Assembly (NCBI RefSeq): GCF_947495455.1
Contig: NZ_CANLZC010000004.1
Coordinates: forward strand, 28,189-92,188
Reading direction: 5' to 3'
DNA: 64,000 nt
Origin: an uncultured Shewanella sp.
GTDB lineage: Bacteria > Pseudomonadota > Gammaproteobacteria > Enterobacterales > Shewanellaceae
The notes under the pieces were generated by a model. The model was not told the DNA's origin, did not search any database, and saw nothing but the letters and a program-made list of their open reading frames with translations. Each line of letters starts with the position of its first letter. Within the stretch, counting starts at the first letter, position 1. Of the stretch, positions 42,806-53,448 are shown piece after piece. The position numbers and the translations under genes were made by a program.

Positions 42806-43998
42806 AATGCAATATCTCTACATTGAGTATCACCTTATTGGCAGCGCTAAGTGTCATCATAATGGCCACTTATACTCAAGCAAAAAGAAATCAATATTTA
42901 CACAGTAACACACTGAAAAGCCAGTTTACTGAAATAGCATTGCCTGAAGTGGAACTTATCACTGTCACACCAAATGACTATCAAACACATATCATTGGAT
43001 ATGGTGAAGCAAAACCTCAATATTCACTCACATTAACATCTGAAGTCAGTGGTCAAATTGACCTCCTATCTCCTATATTTGAAACAGGTCGACAATTAAA
43101 AAAAGGGGATCATATTGCAGCAGTAAATAAATTGAAGTATCAGCAAGCTGTTGCGAATGCTCAAGTATTAGTCGCCAATGCCCAAGTCGCATTATTAGAA
43201 GAGCAACGAAAAGGGGTGCAATCGAAAATGGAATGGGAGCATTCAGGTATCAAAGGACAACCTGACTCAAAACTCGTATTGAGAGAACCTCAACTTATTG
43301 CCGCCAAAGCAGTATTAAGTCACGCACAAAGTGAGCTCGCTCTCGCACAACGTAATCTAAAGAAAACCCAAATTACCGCCCCCTTTAATGCGCTCATTGT
43401 ACATTCTAATCTTCAACCCGGTCGCTACCTACAAATAGGCAGTAAAATTGGCACCTTATACAGTATCGACCAACTAGAAGTTAATATTCCGCTATCAGCT
43501 GAACAATGGGGCACCATTGGAGACATATCCACATTCAGCCAAACACAAAAACAAGTCTCACTCATCAACACTCAAGAGACACAAAAATGGCAAGGGTATA
43601 TTGACAGAATTGAGCTACATCATCATCAAAATCATAGACAGCGTTCTTTAATAGTAACGGTTGATAATCCCTTGAATCAAACACCCGCTCTGTTACCCGG
43701 CACGTTTCTAGAAGTCCATATAAAGGGACAAATACTAGAATCCATTTGGAAACTCCCCGCATCGAGTCTATCCCAAGCAGGTGATATTTGGTATTTAGAT
43801 AACAATAAAAGCCTTGCCAGTTTTCAAGGACAAAAGCTTTTTGAAAAAGATGATCATATTTACATCAAACCTATGGATAATATGAAAACAGCACAGATCG
43901 TCAAGCGCCCACTTAACAGCTACGTATTGGGAATGCAAATAAAGCCCAACGTCTTGAATAAAAATGGACAATTATTTGCACACAGGACTGACAGATGA
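42802..43998 (+). CDS. Periplasmic adaptor (membrane fusion protein), RND system 1
   Basis: This 398-residue adaptor has an N-terminal membrane anchor (residues 8-25), a lipoyl half-motif LTSEVSGQIDLLSPIFETG, a long coiled-coil hairpin (about 105-190) and the second lipoyl half KKTQITAPFNALIVHSNLQP. It links inner pump and outer channel. The MFP fold and position between channel and pump genes make the call firm. Substrate unknown. Confidence 0.85.
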   Translation: MKCNISTLSITLLAALSVIIMATYTQAKRNQYLHSNTLKSQFTEIALPEVELITVTPNDYQTHIIGYGEAKPQYSLTLTSEVSGQIDLLSPIFETGRQLKKGDHIAAVNKLKYQQAVANAQVLVANAQVALLEEQRKGVQSKMEWEHSGIKGQPDSKLVLREPQLIAAKAVLSHAQSELALAQRNLKKTQITAPFNALIVHSNLQPGRYLQIGSKIGTLYSIDQLEVNIPLSAEQWGTIGDISTFSQTQKQVSLINTQETQKWQGYIDRIELHHHQNHRQRSLIVTVDNPLNQTPALLPGTFLEVHIKGQILESIWKLPASSLSQAGDIWYLDNNKSLASFQGQKLFEKDDHIYIKPMDNMKTAQIVKRPLNSYVLGMQIKPNVLNKNGQLFAHRTDR

Positions 43999-44011
43999 AT
44001 ACTGAGTAATA

Positions 44012-47000
44012 ATGGATAAAACACCTCACTCGTCACTCAACAAATTACATGATAATCCAACAGGGACAATTGCTTGGTTCGCCAAAAATCCTGTTGCCGC
44101 AAACTTACTTTTCATCACAATCGTCATTCTGGGGATCATCTCACTTTATTCATTACGAAAAGAGGTTTTTCCAGCACTAGAACCGAGATTCATCACCATC
44201 TCGGTCATTTACGATAGTGGCGATCCCGCTCAAACAGAAGCCAATGTTGCCATAAAAATTGAAAATGCATTAGAAACTGTACTCGGCATCAAACGCATCA
44301 TTTCAACATCAACAGCGGATGGGTGCCAAGTCACCATTGAAAAAAAAGATAACTATTCATTAAACACTTTATTTAGCGACGTTAAAAATCAAATTGATTC
44401 AATACATAACTTTCCACAAAATGCCGAAAAGCCCATTCTAGAAAAAGCTCGAAAAAAAGAACATGCCATTTGGGTGCAAGTCAGCGGAGATGTCAACAGG
44501 CTAAAGTTACAACACCTTGCTGAACAAATAAAAGCCGCTTTACTCGCCAAACCGGCCATTCATCATTTATTCATAGCCGCCAAATCAGACACCATAATAT
44601 CGATTGAAGTAGACGAAAAAAAATTACAAACCTATGGACTGACTTTCGATGATATTCAGCAGGCTATAAATCAAGAATCCACCACCCCTTTAACGACTCA
44701 CTTGCGAAACAAGTATAAAAGTATCCACCTGAGTGCCGCCTCACAAGCAATGAATATTGAAGACTTTGGTAATATTCCCATCATCACAACAAATAATGGA
44801 GTATTAATCACCTTACAGGATATCGCTCATATTTCTGAAAAATTTAAAGATGATACCTTCACTCTGTCACGTTATAACCAAAAAAATAGCGCTGCCATAC
44901 AAATTGTCATTGATGATGAAGGTGATATCAATAAAATTGTTGAGCAAACCAAGCAAGTGGTCGGCCAATGGAAGAGTAATGGCTTATTGCCCAGCAATGT
45001 CGAACTCAATACTTGGCTAGATAACAGTCAAATAATTAAAGACCGCTTATCGTTACTTGCTAAAAATGCCCTCACAGGTATCATTCTCGTTTTCATATTA
45101 CTCGCACTATTTTTACAAATTCGCCTTGCATTTTGGGTTGCTGTCGGTCTGCCTTTCATATTTTTTGGCACACTTTTTTTTATGGGGGAATCTTTTACAG
45201 GGTTAACCATTAATCAAATGACGACATTTGGTTTTATTATGGCATTAGGCATTGTTGTTGATGATGCTGTTGTAGTAAGTGAAAGTATCTACTCTACAAG
45301 ACAAAAGTACGGTGATACCATAGAGAATACTATTATAGGCACTCATAAAGTCTCCGTTCCAACCACTTTTGGTGTATTGACAACCATGGCCGCATTCTTT
45401 GCCTTAGCCAATATTTCCGGTATTGTCGGCAAGCTGTTTTCACAATTTACTATTGTCGTTACAACTTGCTTATTATTATCACTCATCGAATTTAAATTCA
45501 TCCTTCCCGCACATTTAGCCAATATTAATACACAAAAGAAACCAAACTCAAAGATTGAAGCACTATGGGGGAAAATTCAGTTAAGGGCTGATAGGGGGCT
45601 TCACTATTTCAATCATCATATGTATCAACCTCTTCTCAAATCAGCTTTAACATTCCGTTATGCTGTTATTCTTAGCTTTATTACTTTACTTATTTTCGTT
45701 ATTTATCTCCCTCTTACAGGACAAATTCGAACATCCTTTTTCCCCGAAGTACTCGATGATGTCATTTCAGCTCGATTATCAATGCAAACCGATACCGGTT
45801 ATGCTCAAATCCAAAAAAACCTCCTTAGATTGGAGTCAGATGCACTGCTAGCAGCCAAAAATCTTAACCATAAATACTCACACCAGTCCGATCCTATTCA
45901 AAGCATCCAAGTCATTGCCTTTGATGATCATAATGGAATATTAAATATTGAATTAACTCCCAATCTGCCTTTTAGCCCGAAAGACTTCGTTCAAGAATGG
46001 CAAAAGATAACAGGAAAACCAGAGGGAGTTCAACGTCTTCAGTTCATGACTCAAAAAGAGTTTATTGATAGTTTTAGAGTTGAATTAACAGCGAAAGACA
46101 ATAACATAGTCAAAGCCGCTGGAGAACAATTTAAGACACAACTGGCGACCATTGCTGGTGTAGGGGATATCAGTGACAACCTTACCGAGAAGCAAACCAA
46201 AATACACCTCACCTTATCCGAGCAAGGCCGCGCCTTGGGCATGACCAGCCAAGCCTTTTCCAAACAAATATCTCAAGCGTTTGGCGGGCAAGTCATTCAA
46301 CGTTTTCAGCGAAATAAAGATGAGGTTTGGGTTCGTCTACGTTACCCCGAACATCAACGTGAAAGCATATCCGATATTATGCAAGCAAAAGTCAGAACGC
46401 CCAATGGCACAATAGTCCCCTTGAGTATGATAGCCAATATTGAAAAAAGAACTCAACAAGAAACAATCACCAGAGTCAACAATCAAAGAACCGTATACCT
46501 TACTGCCGCCGTCAATAAATCCATTATTGCTCCCAATGAACTCATCAGTTACTTAGAGCAAACCTTTGTTCCACAATTAAAAAAACAATATCCTAGTTTA
46601 CAAATACATTTTGCCGGTGAAGCTGAGCAACAACAAGAAACCATGCGCTCAATGAATCAATTATTTTTACTCACTCTGCTCGCTATCTATATATTGCTAG
46701 CCATTCCACTGAAATCATACAGTCAACCTATCATCATTATGAGCATCATTCCATTTGGGATCATTGGCGCCATTTTAGGCCATTGGCTAAATGGAATAAC
46801 CATCAGTTTATTATCTCTTTTCGGTATGATCGCACTCAGTGGGGTGGTGATTAATGACTGCTTATTATTAATATCCAAGTTTAATCTGTTACAAAAAAAG
46901 ACCGATACCAAAAATGCAATTATTCTTGCCTGCTCAAATCGACTTCGCCCCATACTCCTCACATCCATTACCACTTTTGCAGGGTTAGCACCTTTACTCT

Positions 47001-47155
47001 CTGAAAAATCGATACAAGCACAATATCTCATTCCCGCAGCCGCTTCATTAGGGTACGGGATCTTATTCGCCACACTGATTATGTTATTGCTTATTCCCGC
47101 ATTGCTGCTCATTCAACAGGATATAAAAATAGGCTTTCAACGCCTATTTAAATAG
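44012..47155 (+). CDS. RND efflux permease, system 1
   Basis: This 1047-residue inner membrane pump has a first membrane helix (NLLFITIVILGIISLYSL), two large periplasmic loops, and twelve predicted helices. The proton-relay pair is seen in helix 4 as GIVVDDAVVVSES. Other family segments are IPFGIIGAILGHWLNGITI and LRPILLTSITTFAGLAPLL. It is closer to the acyl/antibiotic HAE-type pumps than to metal pumps, but the substrate is not clear. Its 3' end overlaps the convergent gene by 8 bp. Confidence 0.9.
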   Translation: MDKTPHSSLNKLHDNPTGTIAWFAKNPVAANLLFITIVILGIISLYSLRKEVFPALEPRFITISVIYDSGDPAQTEANVAIKIENALETVLGIKRIISTSTADGCQVTIEKKDNYSLNTLFSDVKNQIDSIHNFPQNAEKPILEKARKKEHAIWVQVSGDVNRLKLQHLAEQIKAALLAKPAIHHLFIAAKSDTIISIEVDEKKLQTYGLTFDDIQQAINQESTTPLTTHLRNKYKSIHLSAASQAMNIEDFGNIPIITTNNGVLITLQDIAHISEKFKDDTFTLSRYNQKNSAAIQIVIDDEGDINKIVEQTKQVVGQWKSNGLLPSNVELNTWLDNSQIIKDRLSLLAKNALTGIILVFILLALFLQIRLAFWVAVGLPFIFFGTLFFMGESFTGLTINQMTTFGFIMALGIVVDDAVVVSESIYSTRQKYGDTIENTIIGTHKVSVPTTFGVLTTMAAFFALANISGIVGKLFSQFTIVVTTCLLLSLIEFKFILPAHLANINTQKKPNSKIEALWGKIQLRADRGLHYFNHHMYQPLLKSALTFRYAVILSFITLLIFVIYLPLTGQIRTSFFPEVLDDVISARLSMQTDTGYAQIQKNLLRLESDALLAAKNLNHKYSHQSDPIQSIQVIAFDDHNGILNIELTPNLPFSPKDFVQEWQKITGKPEGVQRLQFMTQKEFIDSFRVELTAKDNNIVKAAGEQFKTQLATIAGVGDISDNLTEKQTKIHLTLSEQGRALGMTSQAFSKQISQAFGGQVIQRFQRNKDEVWVRLRYPEHQRESISDIMQAKVRTPNGTIVPLSMIANIEKRTQQETITRVNNQRTVYLTAAVNKSIIAPNELISYLEQTFVPQLKKQYPSLQIHFAGEAEQQQETMRSMNQLFLLTLLAIYILLAIPLKSYSQPIIIMSIIPFGIIGAILGHWLNGITISLLSLFGMIALSGVVINDCLLLISKFNLLQKKTDTKNAIILACSNRLRPILLTSITTFAGLAPLLSEKSIQAQYLIPAAASLGYGILFATLIMLLLIPALLLIQQDIKIGFQRLFK

Positions 47156-47681
47156 CCGTACGAGACAATTTTTCCTCCCAAGCCCATGCAAGGGATAATT
47201 CAAAATGATTCAAAGGTGCTCCACCTTCAGGAAATTCAACGATAAAAGGCGTCATGATTACGCCTATCCAGGGCAAGATAGGCTTAATCACATCGGGAGG
47301 ACGATGATAAATCGCTTGATAATAATCCACCATTTCATTCCAATGTAAGGTATCGTTTTCCTTAAAAGCAATAAGAAACAACATCAATGTGGCCAAATTA
47401 TCTCCATAGAATGGCTTGCCTTTTATGTGAGGTCCCATAGGGGCATATAAGGTTCCTTTTAACGCATCTCCAACACGGTGGCATTGAAACTGTAAGTGGG
47501 AAAGGCTCTGATCCGTCACGGGCATAGGCTGATGACGCGCCAATGATAAATTCATCCCTTTTTTGGCCGCATCTATGGTATGTCGAGGACATTCAAATCG
47601 ATTGAAACGTTCATTCTTCCCTGAATGAAAAACCACCTTTTCAATAGCGGTTTTATGTTTACATTGATTAAAAACAGACAT
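47148..47681 (-). CDS. Hypothetical 177-residue protein
   Basis: No family recognised. It is Trp/His/Pro-rich, with segments GTLYAPMGPHIKGKPFYGDN, MVDYYQAIYHRPPDVIKP and ELSLAWAWEEKLSRTAI. There are four cysteines in the first half (QCKHK, FECPRH, FQCHRV). No signal peptide. It is convergent with the RND permease. Confidence 0.5.
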   Translation of the reverse strand: MSVFNQCKHKTAIEKVVFHSGKNERFNRFECPRHTIDAAKKGMNLSLARHQPMPVTDQSLSHLQFQCHRVGDALKGTLYAPMGPHIKGKPFYGDNLATLMLFLIAFKENDTLHWNEMVDYYQAIYHRPPDVIKPILPWIGVIMTPFIVEFPEGGAPLNHFELSLAWAWEEKLSRTAI

Positions 47682-47947
47682 CTTTTACCACCAATATAAA
47701 ACTTCCATTAACTTAAAGAGTAGTTGACTAACGAGCTTAATGTAAAATGAAAAAACAGATTCAAAAAAGGTTTTCGTCCTTCAAAGGCCCATCAACTAAA
47801 AATACTATTCCAAACAACATTCATTAAAATTTAAAAAACAGGCCCTAAAATGTTTTATTGGCATTCTACAATATGTCCATCTATTGTTAGTTATTCAATT
47901 CCCCTCCTTTGAATATTCAATAGTGAAACTCAACATAAGGAAATAAC

Positions 47948-48304
47948 ATGAATAAATCATTTGTCAGCATCATGCTACTCATCTTTAGTTCTTTATTCAC
48001 TGTTACGGCATTGTCTGAATCAGGTGGGTTTGTCGGCCCAATGAAAGACAGTATTACTACCGTCAAAGAAGCATTAGAGGCCGAAGATGATGCCCATGTC
48101 ACTTTAACAGGTTATATCACCAGTTCATTAGGCGATGAAAAATATCACTTCAAAGATGACACAGGTGAAATGCTTGTCGAAATTGATGATGATGATTGGA
48201 ATGGGCTAAAAGTCACGCCAGATACCAAAGTGATCATACAAGGCGAAGTGGATACGGATGGCGCTAATATTGAAATTGATGTCGACACTATCGCCACACA
48301 ATAA
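47948..48304 (+). CDS. Periplasmic OB-fold stress protein (YgiW/YdeI family)
   Basis: This 118-residue protein has a signal peptide (residues 1-22, ending TALS) and the BOF/OB-fold pattern: GGFVGPMKDSITTVKEALEA, VTLTGYITSSLGDEKYHFKD and VEIDDDDWNGLKVTPDTKV. Relatives are induced by peroxide, metals or peptides and bind ligands in the periplasm. Its neighbour is a cytochrome c peroxidase gene, consistent with an oxidative stress theme. Single gene with AAGGAAA before the ATG. Confidence 0.85.
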   Translation: MNKSFVSIMLLIFSSLFTVTALSESGGFVGPMKDSITTVKEALEAEDDAHVTLTGYITSSLGDEKYHFKDDTGEMLVEIDDDDWNGLKVTPDTKVIIQGEVDTDGANIEIDVDTIATQ

Positions 48305-48357
48305 GTCGCTCAACAAAGCAAACTCCTCGATGCCTCGATGAATAGCATTATAAATCT

Positions 48358-48409
48358 AAGCCATATTTACGGGCTATATCTACGAGCTATATCTGCGAGC
48401 TATATCTGC
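48358..48409 (+). repeat. 13-bp tandem repeat upstream of the peroxidase gene
   Basis: GGGCTATATCTAC, GAGCTATATCTGC and GAGCTATATCTGC follow one another at 48371-48409, and a weaker copy (AAGCCATATTTAC) precedes them. They end about 50 bp before the peroxidase start, so they overlap its likely promoter. Confidence 0.7.
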
Positions 48410-48459
48410 GATATGTTCTAAAATAAAACTAGCATTGATGAAACCAAGGATGCCATTCA

Positions 48460-49464
48460 ATGAAAGTCGATTACAGGTGGGTGATTGCACTATCGATCGT
48501 TCTCGGATTTAGCCTTTATCTATATATCACTTTCCAAGCCCCCCTGATCACCCCCTCTCCACAACCGACTAAACCTAATTTTAATCAAGCCATTACCCCT
48601 ATTCCCAACCCTAATATAAAGCCTGATGACAAACAAAAATTACAACTTGGCTTACGTTTATTTCTCGATCCACGTTTATCATCAAACAATCAAGTCAGTT
48701 GCGCATCTTGTCATAACCTCTTCATTAATGGCGCCGAAAGCACACCTGTATCAACGGGAGTGTTAGGTAAAGGCAACCGCAACTCACCAACAGTATTTAA
48801 CATTGCCTTCAATACCCGTTTCTTTTGGGATGGGCGAGCGGCCAATTTACACGAACAAATTGACGGTCCCGTGCATCATCCTCTTGAAATGAACAGTAAT
48901 TGGAAAGACATAAGTGCTACGGTTCAATCAGATAAGAATTATCAAGCGGCTTTTAATCAAGAATATGGTGGAAAGATTAATGAGCAAACCATAAAAGATG
49001 CCCTAATCCGTTTCATGGAAGTACTCACCACCCCTGGAGCTGATTTTGATCGCTACTTATTAGGCGATCCGACGGCTATGTCACAAACAGCGATTAATGG
49101 TTGGAAAAAGTTTCAAAGTTTAGGCTGTCTGTATTGCCATCAAGGACAAAATGTGGGTGGAAACATCTTTCAAAAATTCGGTCATGTTGAATCCATTAAT
49201 ACTAATGCCAGTGACTTAGGCCGCTTTTCTATCACTAAAGAAGAAAATGATAAAAATGTTTTTCGCGTTCCGAGTCTACGCAATGTCGCTATCACACCAC
49301 CTTACTTTCATGATGGCAGAGCAGCAACATTAGAAGAGGCCATCATACTCATGGCAAAAGCCCAACTTGGGCAAGACTTAGACCCCATAACTGTGCTTGA
49401 ACTGTCCGCTTTCCTTAACGCACTCACCGCCCCCCTTCCTCCAGCATTAAAGGCTATACAATAA
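48460..49464 (+). CDS. Dihaem cytochrome c peroxidase
   Basis: This 334-residue protein reduces hydrogen peroxide with electrons from small cytochromes. It has an N-terminal anchor (residues 8-25), then haem motifs CASCH at 81-85 and CLYCH at 223-227. Other conserved segments are NRNSPTVFNIAFNTRFFWDG, EMNSNW and VPSLRNVAITPPYFHDG. The uncleaved-looking N-terminus suggests it is membrane-tethered facing the periplasm. Its stop overlaps the ATG of the kinase gene (TAATG). Confidence 0.9.
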   Translation: MKVDYRWVIALSIVLGFSLYLYITFQAPLITPSPQPTKPNFNQAITPIPNPNIKPDDKQKLQLGLRLFLDPRLSSNNQVSCASCHNLFINGAESTPVSTGVLGKGNRNSPTVFNIAFNTRFFWDGRAANLHEQIDGPVHHPLEMNSNWKDISATVQSDKNYQAAFNQEYGGKINEQTIKDALIRFMEVLTTPGADFDRYLLGDPTAMSQTAINGWKKFQSLGCLYCHQGQNVGGNIFQKFGHVESINTNASDLGRFSITKEENDKNVFRVPSLRNVAITPPYFHDGRAATLEEAIILMAKAQLGQDLDPITVLELSAFLNALTAPLPPALKAIQ

Positions 49465-52298
49465 TGAAAGCACATCACCATAAGATTATCAGTGGCCTAC
49501 TTATCACTGCCGCAACAGTGCTTTTAATGAGCCTCGCCCTATTGATCACTAGAACACATCTCATCAAACAATATCATCATGCATACGTCGATTTAACCCA
49601 TCAAGTGCTGTCGGTCAGAGATGACGTTTTTAAATTTCAAGTTGGCAATCAACAAAACTATGACGCCATTTCACAAGCCTTACTTCAATCAGAATTGCAG
49701 GTCGCTCAAATTCAAGCCAGTTTATCAGAAAAAAACCTCCATGCTATTGCCTACTTCCTCATTGGAGGAAAATCCATCGAAATCGAAAATCAACATTTAG
49801 CAAAAGCGGTATCACAGCTCATCAGTGAACTTGAAACCTTGCTTAGATTAATGATTTCTCAAGAGTATTCCGATCACACCATTACACTATTACAACAAAA
49901 TTTATTAAATAATCATTCCAATATTCAAGACCAATTACAAATCTTATCTTTATTAAATGGCACTAAAAATACTCAGGCAGTTACGCCAAGTCTAATCAAT
50001 GATAATACCTATACCAGTCTCAATAATCACCTTAAACTGGCCAATAAGGTTAACCTCAACATAGATGAAAAAAATATCAATATTCTCAATAATCAAGTTC
50101 GTCATTTACTCGAAAATAATACTGTGTCTTGGTTAAAAAAAACAGAGGAGACAAAACAAGCTATTTTCATCACCATATTATTATTGACCCTGACATTATT
50201 CAGTTATTACTTTCTACAATTCAGGCTTAGAGCACAAAAAGAGCTAGGCATTCAACAAACCTTAGCAAAAATAGAACAAGAAAAGCATCAATTAGCCCTC
50301 GTTGCCGAACATGCACAAGATGCGATTATTATCACAGATAAACATGGACGAGTCACATGGGTTAATCAAGGGTTTACCATTTTATCAGGCTACTCACTGA
50401 ATGATATGCTCAATCGAAAGCCTGGAGAAATATTGCAAGGCTGTGACACTGATAAAAGAGAAATTGAACAGCTCAGCCAAGCCATTAAGCAAAAAAAACC
50501 TATCGAAACGGAAATCATTAACTACCACAAAAATGGCGCCCCCTACTGGATAGATATTGCAATAACACCTATTTTTAATAAAAAAGAACAGTTAATTAAC
50601 TATATCGCCGTAGAAAGAAATTGCAGTGACAGAAAAAAAATGCAAGCGGAATTAGCCCAAGCCGTCAAAAAAGCCGATGCATCCAATGCCGCAAAATCCA
50701 CCTTCTTAGCCACAATGAGCCACGAACTCAGAACCCCTCTCAATGGTATTTTAGGCATGGCACAAATTGTCGAATCGAATTTAACAGAGCCCACTCAACG
50801 CAAACAATTGCAAATTTTACTGGAGTCAGGCAATCACCTCACCGCCCTCTTAAATGATATTTTAGACTTTTCAAAAATTGAACAGAATAAATTAGAATTA
50901 GAAAATGAACTTTTTGGCTTTAATAATGTTATTGATCCTATCATCAATACTTATGGACCCATTTGCGATGAAAAAAATATTAAGTTCATAGTCAATAATG
51001 ACATCAATGAAAAGCAGGCGTTCAAAGGCGATAAAGCAAGAATACGTCAAGTCATTTATAATTTACTCAGCAACTCAGTCAAATTCACCCATGAAGGCAG
51101 CATTACCTTAACCTTTAATCAAACCACACGACAAAATAATGCTGGCGTCAATATCACCTTAAGTGACACAGGTATTGGCATAAGGCAAGAACGTCTTGAT
51201 ACTATTTTTAATCCCTTTATACAGGCAGAATCATCCACCACTCGTCAATATGGTGGCACAGGCTTAGGCCTTTCCATCGTTAAACAGTTAGTCGAACTCA
51301 TGCAAGGACACATCAGTATTAGCAGTGAAGTCGGTAGCGGTACCACTTTCGATATTTTTATTGCTATAAAACAATCTGATCAACCACTTCCTCAAATACA
51401 TAAACAAAAAGAATTAATAAAAGATTTACCTAAGAACCTGTCTATCCTCATCGCAGAAGATAATAAAATTAATGCGTTAGTTGCAAAAACATTTTGTCAA
51501 CGCCTAGGGCATAATGCCACTATTGCCAATAACGGGCTTGAAGCCGTTAACCAACTAAAAGAAAATGACTTCGACCTCATTATCATGGATAATCATATGC
51601 CAGAGATGGACGGCATAGAAGCCACCAAAGCCATCAGACAAGAGTTGAAAAAAAACACTCCGATTTTTGCCTGCACCGCCGACGTTTTTCAAGAAGCCCA
51701 TGACAGCTTCATCGAAGCAGGTGCCAACCATGTCCTCACTAAGCCATTGCAAGAACAAAGTTTTATGGATGCATTACATCAACATGCTGGATTAATCACT
51801 CATCATAATAGGACTGATAACCAGCAACCAAATCAGGTTCTCAACGAAAAAGACAAAACTGCCCCCACCTCTGATACAGCCCACATCATCGCCTTATCTC
51901 GCCATATCAAGAGTCAATTAAATCTAACAGAAGCAGAAATAAAACTTAAGCATTTACAGAGCATTAGCCAAGCACATCACATGCCCTTAAACACTTTGAT
52001 TAAAGCATTTCAAAGCAGTGCAGAAAAAATGATTTCAGAAATAATACAATCAGTTGAAAATAAAGATGTCCACAAAATTTATCTCATTAGCCAGCACATA
52101 CATGCGCTTGCCACTGAATATCAATTACCACGTATTCTAAAACAAATTCGAATCCTTTCTTCCGATTCATTAAAAAATCAATTACCCGCGTTGGAGCCTA
52201 TGCAACACCTAATTAATTTACTGGAAGTGAACATACACCAAGCACGGCGTTTCATCAGCAAATCACCAATGAAAAAAAATAAAGATGCCGATGGCTAA
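49464..52298 (+). CDS. Hybrid sensor histidine kinase (PAS-HisKA-HATPase-REC, possible HPt)
   Basis: This 944-residue kinase has TM1 at 9-30, a helical periplasmic sensor at 31-230, TM2 at 232-252, a PAS domain at about 275-385, the phospho-His H420 in LATMSHELRTPLNGI, an ATPase domain with SDTGIGI and GGTGLGLSIV (about 567-605) and a receiver with D709 in LIIMDNHMPEMDG. The last 100 residues are helical and may be a diverged HPt (QHIHALATEYQLP). It is coupled to the peroxidase gene, suggesting a redox or peroxide signal. No separate response regulator is adjacent. Confidence 0.85.
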   Translation: MKAHHHKIISGLLITAATVLLMSLALLITRTHLIKQYHHAYVDLTHQVLSVRDDVFKFQVGNQQNYDAISQALLQSELQVAQIQASLSEKNLHAIAYFLIGGKSIEIENQHLAKAVSQLISELETLLRLMISQEYSDHTITLLQQNLLNNHSNIQDQLQILSLLNGTKNTQAVTPSLINDNTYTSLNNHLKLANKVNLNIDEKNINILNNQVRHLLENNTVSWLKKTEETKQAIFITILLLTLTLFSYYFLQFRLRAQKELGIQQTLAKIEQEKHQLALVAEHAQDAIIITDKHGRVTWVNQGFTILSGYSLNDMLNRKPGEILQGCDTDKREIEQLSQAIKQKKPIETEIINYHKNGAPYWIDIAITPIFNKKEQLINYIAVERNCSDRKKMQAELAQAVKKADASNAAKSTFLATMSHELRTPLNGILGMAQIVESNLTEPTQRKQLQILLESGNHLTALLNDILDFSKIEQNKLELENELFGFNNVIDPIINTYGPICDEKNIKFIVNNDINEKQAFKGDKARIRQVIYNLLSNSVKFTHEGSITLTFNQTTRQNNAGVNITLSDTGIGIRQERLDTIFNPFIQAESSTTRQYGGTGLGLSIVKQLVELMQGHISISSEVGSGTTFDIFIAIKQSDQPLPQIHKQKELIKDLPKNLSILIAEDNKINALVAKTFCQRLGHNATIANNGLEAVNQLKENDFDLIIMDNHMPEMDGIEATKAIRQELKKNTPIFACTADVFQEAHDSFIEAGANHVLTKPLQEQSFMDALHQHAGLITHHNRTDNQQPNQVLNEKDKTAPTSDTAHIIALSRHIKSQLNLTEAEIKLKHLQSISQAHHMPLNTLIKAFQSSAEKMISEIIQSVENKDVHKIYLISQHIHALATEYQLPRILKQIRILSSDSLKNQLPALEPMQHLINLLEVNIHQARRFISKSPMKKNKDADG

Positions 52299-52304
52299 AC
52301 CACA

Positions 52305-53273
52305 TCATCCACTTCTTTCTACTTCCATCGACAAACTGTGATCAATTGCAAAGCCTGCCGCATTACCACTGTGAATGGCATGACTGACTTTTTGTAATAA
52401 TGTCACCATATCCCCAATGGCATAAACCCCCGCTTTAGACGTTTCATACTGCTCATCGACCTGCACTAATCCCTCTTCTGAAATAGCTAAACCAAGCTGA
52501 GTCAACAAGGCTTCATTATTCAAATGAAAGGGTAAATGAATAAACAATCCTCGCCTTTGAATACATTCCCCTGTTGCTAAATGTAATTCAATGTGATCAC
52601 CTAGATCCCCGGTAATTTTTAACACTTCACTGGTATTGACTGTGACATTTAAACGCTCAAGATCATTGGACTCTTCAAGGCTCAATACCACTTTATTTTC
52701 GGTCAGTAATAACACATCCCCAGTCCATTTATTAATGATTTTAGCCATCATATAGGCTTCATCATTTGGGCTGTAAATCGCAACAGGTAACCCTTTAATA
52801 CCGTAAGCAATACAGTAAGGACAATGAAAAATATGCTCGGGCCAAAATGTCTCTATTCCCTCTATTTGAGGTAAAACATCTTTCACACCACTGGCAAATA
52901 CAACCCGTTTGGCAGCCACTTCCACATGTTCGCCCTGAGTATGTAAAGTCTCAGAACCACGGTATCTCACTTTAAAACCAGATTTTTCATTGCCCGTCAC
53001 ATCTGTTGCCATTCCAGTGCACAAGGTCACATGTTCAAATAACAATATTTCTGCTTTGGCATCTCTGAGTAATAAACTGGGTTTTGTTTCATTTCGCCCA
53101 ATTAAATTATACATCACATCACTGTGTTCATTTCGAGGTGAATGAGCATCAATAATGAGTACCTTTCGCATCGCGTTCCCTAAAAACAATCCTAAACTCA
53201 GACCACTAAAACTGCCACCAATGATCACTACATCATATTGCTCAACATTATTATCTTCTATTGTCGAAGTCAT
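52305..53273 (-). CDS. Thioredoxin-reductase-like FAD/NAD(P)H oxidoreductase
   Basis: This 322-residue flavoprotein has the FAD-binding opening DVVIIGGSFSGLSLGLFLG, the disulfide motif HCPYC (about residue 145) and the C-terminal FAD segment VYAIGDMVTLLQKVSHAIHS. It resembles the small thioredoxin-reductase family often paired with redox regulators rather than TrxB itself. The electron acceptor is unknown. It is convergent with the histidine kinase gene. Confidence 0.8.
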   Translation of the reverse strand: MTSTIEDNNVEQYDVVIIGGSFSGLSLGLFLGNAMRKVLIIDAHSPRNEHSDVMYNLIGRNETKPSLLLRDAKAEILLFEHVTLCTGMATDVTGNEKSGFKVRYRGSETLHTQGEHVEVAAKRVVFASGVKDVLPQIEGIETFWPEHIFHCPYCIAYGIKGLPVAIYSPNDEAYMMAKIINKWTGDVLLLTENKVVLSLEESNDLERLNVTVNTSEVLKITGDLGDHIELHLATGECIQRRGLFIHLPFHLNNEALLTQLGLAISEEGLVQVDEQYETSKAGVYAIGDMVTLLQKVSHAIHSGNAAGFAIDHSLSMEVERSG

Positions 53274-53448
53274 TGAATTCTTCCCCTAAAATTGGCAAGT
53301 CAATATCATTCAAACTCACAGACATCCCCAAGAGTGGATCCCCCTGTGTAAACATAGCTTGAGCCCGATAATTTTTCCTCCTCTTTAACCCAGCCTTAAC
53401 CCCGCATTCTGTATTCTTACGATAGAAAATTGCAGGAGACCTGAGCCA

